A stretch of DNA of 64,000 nt, taken from NCBI GenBank assembly GCA_016719405.1, contig JADJZE010000021.1, positions 248,001-312,000 on the forward strand. Direction: 5' to 3'. Below the pieces are notes generated by a model. That model was not told the DNA's origin and made no database searches. It was given only the letters and a program-made list of their open reading frames with translations. Source of the DNA: Candidatus Aalborgicola lynettensis (GTDB lineage: Bacteria > Pseudomonadota > Gammaproteobacteria > Burkholderiales > Burkholderiaceae_C). Within the stretch, counting starts at the first letter, position 1. The number at the start of each line of letters is the position of its first letter. Made by a program: the position numbers and the translations under genes. This document shows positions 24,910-31,899 of this stretch, in pieces.

Positions 24910-27267
24910 CTACCGGTTTACGTTGGCATCGGCCACGGTCAAGGCAGTCATGTTGACAATGCGGCGCACAGTGGTGCTGGCTGTCAATACATGGACGGGC
25001 TTGGCGGCACCAAGCAAAACAGGTCCGATGGCAATGTTGCCGCCGGCAGCGGTTTTGAGCAGGTTGTAGGCAATATTGGCTGCATCAATGTTCGGGCATA
25101 CCAGCAAATTCGCATCACCCTGCAGCGTGCTGTTGGGCATCAGTTTTCGCCGCGCCGCGCCGTCCAGTGCGACATCGCCATGCATTTCACCGTCGACTTC
25201 CAGCCACGGAGCCTGCAGTCGTATCAGTTCCAGAGTTAGTCGCATTTTCACGGCGCTGGGCTCATTGCTGCTGCCAAAATTGGAGTGGCTCAACAGTGCT
25301 GCTTTGGGTTTGAATCCAAAGCGCATCATTTCTTCGGCCGCCATGATCGTGATTTTGGCGAGTTGATGTGCAGTGGGGTCGTAATTGACATGGGTGTCCA
25401 CCAGGAAGACCTGGCGCCCAGGCAGCATCAATCCGTTCATGCAGGCGTAGATGGATGTATCGTCCGGGGCACTACCGGTTTCTGAAGGGCGTTTGCCAAT
25501 GACCTGGTCGATGTAATGCAGGTGCAATGCGGTGGTACCCCATGTGCCGCAAATCAACCCGTCCACGTCCCCTTTATGCAGCAACATGGAGCCGATGAGG
25601 GTCAGACGTCGCCGCATTTCAATTTTGGCGCCCTGGATCGTGACGCCCTTGCGTTCGGTCAAGCGGTGATACGTTTGCCAGAAGTCACGGTAACGGTGAT
25701 CGTTTTCCACGTTGACGACGTTATAGTCCACGCCCTCTTTCAGACGCAATCCAAACTTTTGCACCCGTTCTGCAATGACGGACGGTCGCCCAATCAGCGT
25801 CGGCAGCGCCAGATGCTCGTCAACCACAATTTGGGATGCGCGCAGCACGCGCTCATCTTCACCCTCGGCATAGGCAACGCGTTTCTTCAGCGCCTTCTTG
25901 GCGGCGGTGAAAATCGGTTTCATCGTTGTGCCCGACGCATACACAAAGCTCTGCAGTTTGTCACGGTAGGCGTCCATGTCGGAAATGGGGCGCATTGCCA
26001 CACCGCTGTCAGTTGCAGCCTGGGCCACGGCGGGCGCAATCTTGATCATCAAGCGTGGGTCGAAGGGCTTGGGAATCAGGTATTCCGGCCCAAACGCTAG
26101 CTGTGTGTCGGCATAGGCCGCAGCCACCACGTCGCTTTGCTCCGCTTGTGCCAGATCGGCAATGGCGTGCACGGCGGCAATTTCCATCTCCAGCGTAATC
26201 GTGGAAGCACCCGCGTCCAATGCACCCCGGAAAATATAAGGAAAGCACAGGACGTTGTTGACCTGATTGGGGTAATCCGTGCGACCGGTGGCCATGATGA
26301 TGTCATCCCGCGCCGCATGCGCCTCCTCCGGCAGGATTTCGGGCGTGGGGTTTGCCAGTGCAAAAACCAATGGATTGGCGGCCATGCTCTTGACCATATC
26401 CGCTTTGAGCACGCCACCGGCAGACAGGCCCAGGAAGATGTCGGCATCGACAATGGCCTCCCGCAATGTTCGCTGTTGGGTTGCCTGGGCAAACTGTGCC
26501 TTGTCATCATCCATCAGTTCGGTGCGGCCTTCATAAACCAGACCAGCCAGATCAGTGACCCAAATATTTTCACGCGGGACCCCGAGTTTGACCAGCAGAC
26601 CCAGGCAGGCCAGCGCTGCTGCCCCCGCGCCGGATGTAACCAGCTTTACGCGCTTGATGTCCTTGCCGATCACTTTGAGACCATTGAGAATGGCAGCCCC
26701 CACCACAATAGCGGTACCGTGCTGGTCGTCGTGAAAGACCGGAATCTTCATCCGATCGCGCAACTTGCGTTCTACATAAAAGCAGTCGGGCGCCTTGATG
26801 TCTTCGAGATTGATTCCACCAAAAGTTGGCTCCAACGCGGCAATGATGTCGACCAGTTTGTCGAGGTCATGTTTTTCGTTGATCTCGATGTCAAACACAT
26901 CAATGCCCGCAAATTTTTTGAAAAGTACCCCCTTGCCTTCCATGACCGGCTTGGCTGCCAGTGGGCCAATGTCACCCAACCCCAGTACGGCGGTGCCGTT
27001 CGTAATGACCGCTACCAGGTTACCTCTGCTGGTGTATTTGAATGCGTTATTGGGATCCTTGACTATTTCTTCGCAGGGGGCCGCCACGCCGGGCGAATAC
27101 GCCAGAGCCAGATCGTGCTGGTTGACCATTTGTTTGGTGGCTGTAACGGCAATTTTGCCGGGAACTGGAAACTCATGGTATTCCAGTGCAGCCTGGCGCA
27201 ATTGGGCCTTTTTTTCCGCGGAGTTGGAAACCGGGGCCTTGGGGGTAAGGGGCGTTTGAAGTGGCAT
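24910..27267 (-). CDS. maeB: NADP-dependent malic enzyme with phosphotransacetylase-like domain
   Basis: 785-aa MaeB-type enzyme that decarboxylates malate to pyruvate with NADP reduction. The N-terminal 430 residues carry the malic enzyme: LALAYSPGVAAPCEEI, the metal-binding FHDDQHGTAIVVGAA, and the nucleotide-binding VTSGAGAAALACL. The C-terminal 340 residues resemble phosphate acetyltransferase (ALLSHSNFGSSNEPSAVKM, DGEMHGDVALDG) and in MaeB act as a regulatory acetyl-CoA sensor rather than a catalyst. Length is standard. It is transcribed alone and is divergent from no gene; the downstream gap to the RNase gene is about 150 bp. Confidence 0.95.
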   Translation of the reverse strand: MPLQTPLTPKAPVSNSAEKKAQLRQAALEYHEFPVPGKIAVTATKQMVNQHDLALAYSPGVAAPCEEIVKDPNNAFKYTSRGNLVAVITNGTAVLGLGDIGPLAAKPVMEGKGVLFKKFAGIDVFDIEINEKHDLDKLVDIIAALEPTFGGINLEDIKAPDCFYVERKLRDRMKIPVFHDDQHGTAIVVGAAILNGLKVIGKDIKRVKLVTSGAGAAALACLGLLVKLGVPRENIWVTDLAGLVYEGRTELMDDDKAQFAQATQQRTLREAIVDADIFLGLSAGGVLKADMVKSMAANPLVFALANPTPEILPEEAHAARDDIIMATGRTDYPNQVNNVLCFPYIFRGALDAGASTITLEMEIAAVHAIADLAQAEQSDVVAAAYADTQLAFGPEYLIPKPFDPRLMIKIAPAVAQAATDSGVAMRPISDMDAYRDKLQSFVYASGTTMKPIFTAAKKALKKRVAYAEGEDERVLRASQIVVDEHLALPTLIGRPSVIAERVQKFGLRLKEGVDYNVVNVENDHRYRDFWQTYHRLTERKGVTIQGAKIEMRRRLTLIGSMLLHKGDVDGLICGTWGTTALHLHYIDQVIGKRPSETGSAPDDTSIYACMNGLMLPGRQVFLVDTHVNYDPTAHQLAKITIMAAEEMMRFGFKPKAALLSHSNFGSSNEPSAVKMRLTLELIRLQAPWLEVDGEMHGDVALDGAARRKLMPNSTLQGDANLLVCPNIDAANIAYNLLKTAAGGNIAIGPVLLGAAKPVHVLTASTTVRRIVNMTALTVADANVNR

Positions 27268-27441
27268 CTTGCATCCTCTGCGGCGCGGAGCCGATGCGAA
27301 GGCGCATGGCGCTGTGCCCTGTTATGGGCCCCGCATTGTAGACCGCGCCTTCCCAACCCAATACTTGTGGGGTTGCTGGATACTTCGCCCGTTAGCGTGC
27401 GCATTGGGCTTGGCACGCACGCACGCATGATTGCATGTCGA

Positions 27442-28152
27442 TCAGGGACGCAGCGACAGCGTGATTTTGGTGTCGTTGAACTGAATATCGCGCAAGGTAA
27501 TGCTTCCCATGCTGGGGCCACCGATGGATCCGGCGGCAACAGGGCGGATGTTGGTGAAACTGATTTCTGCGATGGAGCGTGGCAAATTCAGGGTAATGGA
27601 GCCGTCCACATTGGGCATGGTCATGGCGCGTTGGGTGTCATAGACAACGCCTTTCATGCGCATGTCGGAGCTTAGAGCGCCCCAGATTGGATTCAACACC
27701 TTGGCCATGGTCCCGAGAATCGCGACACCGTCCCTGTTCTTGTCGCCTTTGGCGACAATCTCCAGCAACTCGTCATTCAAACCTTGTGCGGACACTGCAT
27801 CCAGGTCGGCGTCCGACAAGGCTGCCATTCGTACCTTTTGGGGTTGCACACCCGCGTCGAGTTGGGCTGCCTCAGTGGTTGGAACGGGCGTGGCCGCGTA
27901 CGAATACTGCAGAGGGGCCAGCATGGCCGTTACCAGCGACGCAGCAATGCGCAATTTGCGCTGGGCGCCCAAGGCCGCCTGTACGTGCTGGTGGTTGATG
28001 AGATCCCACTCGGTCAGGATGTCGCCCAGGCGTTTGCCGGTGGTCGCCTGATGGTCAATGGCCTGGCTCAACTGCGCATGGGAAATCAAATTCTTCTGAA
28101 CCAGAATTTGGCCGAGACGGGACTGTTCTTGATGCTTCTTCAGGGTTTTCAT
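27442..28152 (-). CDS. MshEN-like domain membrane protein, paralogue 1
   Basis: 236-aa protein of unknown function. Residues about 10-62 (SRLGQILVQKNLISHAQLSQAIDHQATTGKRLGDILTEWDLI) match the MshEN/GspE N-terminal fold, which in MshE binds c-di-GMP. One hydrophobic segment follows (LRIAASLVTAMLAPLQYSYAATP, shaped like a signal or anchor), then LSDADLDAVSAQGL, a phrase seen near the N-terminus of some exported pilus-associated proteins, and a conserved C-terminal SIGGPSMGSITLRDIQF block. The second paralogue lies 345 bp upstream. The domain order suggests a cytoplasmic sensor tethered to an exported domain. The ATG at 28152 has AAGG upstream. No ATPase is attached. Confidence 0.65.
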   Translation of the reverse strand: MKTLKKHQEQSRLGQILVQKNLISHAQLSQAIDHQATTGKRLGDILTEWDLINHQHVQAALGAQRKLRIAASLVTAMLAPLQYSYAATPVPTTEAAQLDAGVQPQKVRMAALSDADLDAVSAQGLNDELLEIVAKGDKNRDGVAILGTMAKVLNPIWGALSSDMRMKGVVYDTQRAMTMPNVDGSITLNLPRSIAEISFTNIRPVAAGSIGGPSMGSITLRDIQFNDTKITLSLRP

Positions 28153-28497
28153 GACATTGCCTTCCAAAATTTGCGAACCGTTGGGATAACCCACTGTGAC
28201 CTTTGAGAGCGTCAATCAACCGGGTTTTGGGAACAGGGTCTGGCGCTTCAATTTCATTGTTGAAGGCTTATTTTTTGGAGTAACACCGGGATTTGTAAGC
28301 GAGTGCAACAGTGACGCCCCGTGCGGTCTGCGCACGCCGTTCTATTGCGCTGGTTTGTCAAGGAAAACGCCGGAAATTCCCGGTGTCGCTTGCTGCAACA
28401 GGGGTGTTACAAATGCCCCATGCGGTGCTGCATGGGGTGTGGCAATGTTGCCACGGACACGCGTTAGGGCACGGCGCGGTGCCCTTCACGCGATTTG
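28153..28497. other. Gap between the two MshEN-like genes
   Basis: 345 bp without a supported gene. It holds two GC hairpins, CCCCATGC/GCATGGGG near 28417-28438 and GGGCAC/GTGCCC near 28469-28486, the latter just after the stop of paralogue 2 on the minus strand. No T-tract or clear promoter was found. Confidence 0.5.
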
Positions 28498-29205
28498 TTA
28501 TGGCCGGTGGGTGAGGGTAATCTTGGTGTTATTGAACTGGATGTCGCGCAGGGTAATGCTGCCCATGCTGGGGCCGCCGATAGAGCCTGCCGCCACTGGG
28601 CGGATATTTTTGAAACTGATTTCCCCAATGGAACTGGGCAAGCTCAGGGTGATGGAGCCATCGGGGTTGACTACGGCCGCCGCCGTGGCGGGGTCGTACA
28701 CCACATCTTTCATGCTGGTATCGGCTTCCAAAAAGGCCAGCAAAGGGTTCATCAGTTTGGCCATTTTGCCCAATACCTCGACACCATCACCTTTTCCGGT
28801 GTGGTCCTTGGTAATAACTTCCAGTAATTCATTATTCAGCCCTTGCGCTGAAATTCCGTCCATATCGGCATCGGTCATCGCCGTCATGGTCTTTTTGGGT
28901 TTTTCAGCGGTATCCTGCTGGGTGGATTGGGTGACCGGCTCGGGCGTTGCTGCATAGGCCTGTAAGGGCGCCATCAAGGCCGTGACCAGAGATGCCGCTA
29001 GGCGCAAGTTGCGCTGCGCACGCAACGCGGCCAGGATGTGCTGATTGGTAACAACATTCCACTCCGTCAGAATGTCGCCCAGTCGCTCGCCCGTGCTGGC
29101 CTGACGGGCAATAGCATTTTTCAGTTGCTCATCGGAAATGAGCTTCTTTTTGACCAGAATCTGACCCAGCCGCGACTGCTGCTGGTTTTGCGAGAACCAT
29201 TCCAT
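28498..29205 (-). CDS. MshEN-like domain membrane protein, paralogue 2
   Basis: 235-aa close paralogue of the protein encoded at 27442. The N-terminal SRLGQILVKKKLISDEQLKNAIARQASTGERLGDILTEWNVV is an MshEN-like fold; the hydrophobic segment LRLAASLVTALMAPLQAYAATP follows, then MTDADMDGISAQGLNNELLEV and the nearly identical C-terminal block ending SMGSITLRDIQFNNTKITLTHRP. The middle region has diverged most. Tandem duplication within one genome suggests a pair with split roles. The ATG at 29205 has AAAGG upstream. Function is unknown; membrane attachment or export of the C-terminal half is inferred from the hydrophobic segment. Confidence 0.65.
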   Translation of the reverse strand: MEWFSQNQQQSRLGQILVKKKLISDEQLKNAIARQASTGERLGDILTEWNVVTNQHILAALRAQRNLRLAASLVTALMAPLQAYAATPEPVTQSTQQDTAEKPKKTMTAMTDADMDGISAQGLNNELLEVITKDHTGKGDGVEVLGKMAKLMNPLLAFLEADTSMKDVVYDPATAAAVVNPDGSITLSLPSSIGEISFKNIRPVAAGSIGGPSMGSITLRDIQFNNTKITLTHRP

Positions 29206-29417
29206 GGCACAACCTTTCAAACACTGCGGGACCGCCCCGCAAAATGATTCTGGCACGGCTATCTCTACGCAAATTCACGCTTTGGTGCATGAATAGCAGC
29301 AAAAGTGCGACTTATTTCGCTAAAACGCGATTTTCATGAAGTCGCTCAAAGCAAATCAAACCTGAACCGCGACCTGGCCATTTTGCTTGCAGGGTGTATA
29401 GCAGACCGGGAACCCTG

Positions 29418-29789
29418 CTACCACTGCCCCGCTTCCACCCGAATTGCCACTTCGCAGTCGTCAAAAATTTCCAGCTTGGCGATTTTGACCCGCACCCCCA
29501 GCACTCCCGGCAGCAACATCAGGCGGTGTGCCAGTTTGCCGATCAGCGTTTCCAGCAGGTTTACATGCTCTGCGGTGCACTCGTTGATGATGATCTGACG
29601 CACCTTGCGGTAGTCCAGCACATGGTGAATGTCGTCGTCATGCGGCAGCAGGGGCTGTGGGCCCAGGCTGAGCTCGGCATCGACCTGGATCGGCTGGGGG
29701 GCCTGTTTTTCGGCCTCCAGAATGCCCAGGTTGGCGTCAAAGCGCAGGCCGGTGAGGGTGAGTGTCTGGGTTCCCGTGGTGTGTGGCAT
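29418..29789 (-). CDS. folB: Dihydroneopterin aldolase
   Basis: 123-aa enzyme of folate synthesis that converts dihydroneopterin to 6-hydroxymethyl-dihydropterin and glycolaldehyde. Seen are the N-terminal LTGLRFDANLGILEAEKQAPQPIQVDAEL, the DYRKVRQIIINE stretch, and HVNLLETLIGKLAHRLML, which contains the conserved Glu and the pterin-binding region. Length is normal. It lies 15 bp behind the SDR gene on the same strand, which supports a pterin role for that gene. Confidence 0.9.
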   Translation of the reverse strand: MPHTTGTQTLTLTGLRFDANLGILEAEKQAPQPIQVDAELSLGPQPLLPHDDDIHHVLDYRKVRQIIINECTAEHVNLLETLIGKLAHRLMLLPGVLGVRVKIAKLEIFDDCEVAIRVEAGQW

Positions 29790-29804
29790 AGGAGTTTGGA
29801 GGAG

Positions 29805-30635
29805 TCACATCAGGGAAAAATCGCGCTCAAAGCGCATCAGGTGCTGGCCACCATCCACCATCAGGGTGGTGCCCGTAATGGAGCGGTTTTGCAGCGCAAA
29901 CAGTACTGCAGCGGCCACATCCTGCGGTGTGGACGAGCGCCCCAATGGCGACAACTTGTGCCGCGCCGCAAACTCGGCGTCGCTCAACAGGTGGCTGGTC
30001 AGCGTTAATCCTGGCGCAACGCCTACCACCCGCACCGCCGGGCTCAAGGCCAGTGCCAGCATGGTGTTGGCGGCTTCCAGCGCGGCCTTGGACAGGGTGT
30101 AGCTAAAAAAGTCGGGGTTCTGGTTCCATAGCTTTTGGTCCAGCAGGTTGACCACCACGCCATCTGCCGCACCGAGGGCCGCAGCATCCGCGTCATTTGC
30201 ATTGCTGGTGTTTCCCGCAAGGCGTTCGGTGATGTGGGCGTGCAGGGCCTGCGCCAGCAAAATCGGTGCACCGGCATTGCTGCGAACGTGCTTCTCTAAT
30301 GCGGCAAAGCTGAAGCTGCTGCTATTGTCGTGTTCAAAAGTGGATGCACTGTTGACCACGGCATCCACATGGCCCATGTGCGCCAGCACCGCTGGTAACA
30401 GTCGGCGCACTGCCTCTTCATCGTCCAAATCAGCATGAAAAGCGGCTGCACCGCCCGTAGAACGGGCGCAAGCAGCTACTGTTTCGATAGCACCTTCGGC
30501 AGAGTTACGGTAGTGAACAGCCACCCGCCACCCATTTTTGGCCAGTGTCAGGGCGATCTCGCGGCCCAAACGCCGGGCAGCGCCAGTCACCAAAACGGTG
30601 GGCGTGCGCGAAGGGACAGGGGGAGCAAGAGACAT
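29805..30635 (-). CDS. SDR-family reductase, pteridine reductase/FolM-like
   Basis: 276-aa short-chain dehydrogenase. The cofactor motif is VTGAARRLGREIA, in which the Arg after the Gly-Ala signature is typical of NADPH-dependent pteridine reductases. VNSASTFEHD follows, and the active site has Asp in NLLDQKLW with Tyr and Lys in FFSYTLSKAALEA, the Asp-Tyr-Lys pattern of PTR1/FolM instead of Ser-Tyr-Lys. Its neighbour is folB, so dihydrofolate or dihydromonapterin reduction is likely. Oddities are a repeat-encoded stretch, VAACARSTGGAAA, near residue 55 and a loop rich in Asn/Asp/Ala near residue 145. The specific substrate is inferred. Confidence 0.8.
   Translation of the reverse strand: MSLAPPVPSRTPTVLVTGAARRLGREIALTLAKNGWRVAVHYRNSAEGAIETVAACARSTGGAAAFHADLDDEEAVRRLLPAVLAHMGHVDAVVNSASTFEHDNSSSFSFAALEKHVRSNAGAPILLAQALHAHITERLAGNTSNANDADAAALGAADGVVVNLLDQKLWNQNPDFFSYTLSKAALEAANTMLALALSPAVRVVGVAPGLTLTSHLLSDAEFAARHKLSPLGRSSTPQDVAAAVLFALQNRSITGTTLMVDGGQHLMRFERDFSLM
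30438..30492 (-). repeat. Dispersed IAA-type repeat inside the SDR gene, copy E
   Basis: On the minus strand it reads GCTATCGAAACAGTAGCTGC, then TTGCGCCCGTTCTACGGGCG, matching the block order of copy A. Within the SDR frame it encodes VAACARSTGG. Boundaries are approximate. Confidence 0.65.
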
Positions 30636-30665
30636 TGGGAGACAATTCAGCCAGAGAGGAAGACC

Positions 30666-31823
30666 GTGCCGATTTTAGCCACCCCCCCTTGTTCCGATTC
30701 GTCTACCCCACCCGATGCTCTGTACGCGCTGATTGACCAACGCCTGCAAGACGCGGGCGGCTGGTTGGGATTTGATTCTTTTATGGCGTTAGCGCTTTAC
30801 GCGCCTGGCCTAGGCTATTACACGCGCGGCTCGACGGTGTTTGGCGCCTTTCCGCAAGGCATGCGGCAAGCCGATGGAACCATCCAGGGCGCCGGTAGCG
30901 ACTTCGTTACAGCGCCCGAGCTTTCTCCTCTTTTTGGCCAAGCCGTGGCGCGCCAGGTGGCCCAAGCCCTGCAAGCCACGGGTACCGACGAGGTGTGGGA
31001 GTTTGGCGCCGGCACCGGTGCCTTGGCATTGCAAATTCTGGACGCGCTCGCCGCCTTGGGTGTCACCCTGCGCCGTTACACCATTGTCGATTTGTCCCAG
31101 CCGCTGCGTGCACGCCAGCAGGCAACCCTGGCTGCATACGCCGATACCGTGCACTGGGTGGACGAACTCCCTGCCACCCTGCGCGGTGTGGTGGTCGGTA
31201 ACGAGGTGCTGGACGCGATGCCGGTGCAACTGCTGGCTCGTGTGCAGGGTGTGTGGCACGAACGGGGTGTGGTGGTTAGCGAGGGCAAGTTAGCGTGGGC
31301 CGATCGTCCCACCCATCTGCGCCCACCGGTCGAGATACCCGACGACCACGATTATCTGACCGAAATTCACCCGCAGGGCGAAGCCTTTGTGCGCACCCTG
31401 GCCGATCGGCTGCAGGCTGGTGCGATCTTCCTACTGGACTATGGTTTCCCTGAGGGCGAGTATTACCACCCCCAGCGCCACATGGGCACGGTGATGTGCC
31501 ACCGCGCCCATGTGGCCGATGACAACCCGTTGGTTCACGTGGGGGCCAAAGACGTCACTGCCCACGTCAATTTCACCGGCATTGCCGTGGCCGCACAAGA
31601 GGCGGGGTTGGAGGTGTTGGGTTACACCAATCAGGCCCACTTTTTGATCAACTGCGGTCTGGTGGATGCCATGCAAGCAGCCGGACTATCGGAGCGCGTG
31701 GCGGCGCAAAAGCTGATTTTGGAGCACGAAATGGGCGAGTTTTTCAAGGTCATTGGTTTGACCAAGGGCGCCTATTGGGATGCCATGGGATTCGCGCAAG
31801 GTGACCGCACACACCGGCTTTAG
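30666..31823 (+). CDS. MidA/NDUFAF7-family (DUF185) SAM-dependent methyltransferase
   Basis: 385-aa protein of the DUF185 family, whose mitochondrial member NDUFAF7 methylates an arginine of complex I. Seen are GFDSFMALALYAPGLGYYTRG near the N-terminus, the family signature GSDFVTAPELSPLFGQAVARQV, the AdoMet motif VWEFGAGTGALALQIL, VVGNEVLDAMPVQL and LLDYGFPEGEYYHPQRHMGTVMCH. The GTG at 30666 is used: AGAGAGGA lies five bases before it and it removes an unlikely upstream extension. It is divergent from the SDR gene and lies just before the pel operon, to which no functional link is known. Confidence 0.87.
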   Translation: MPILATPPCSDSSTPPDALYALIDQRLQDAGGWLGFDSFMALALYAPGLGYYTRGSTVFGAFPQGMRQADGTIQGAGSDFVTAPELSPLFGQAVARQVAQALQATGTDEVWEFGAGTGALALQILDALAALGVTLRRYTIVDLSQPLRARQQATLAAYADTVHWVDELPATLRGVVVGNEVLDAMPVQLLARVQGVWHERGVVVSEGKLAWADRPTHLRPPVEIPDDHDYLTEIHPQGEAFVRTLADRLQAGAIFLLDYGFPEGEYYHPQRHMGTVMCHRAHVADDNPLVHVGAKDVTAHVNFTGIAVAAQEAGLEVLGYTNQAHFLINCGLVDAMQAAGLSERVAAQKLILEHEMGEFFKVIGLTKGAYWDAMGFAQGDRTHRL

Positions 31824-31899
31824 TCTGTGGGTTGGTGTGCAGGCCTCGTTAAATTCCCGTAGAGTGCGTGGTTTGCAGAGAACGACATAGGACTTGATT

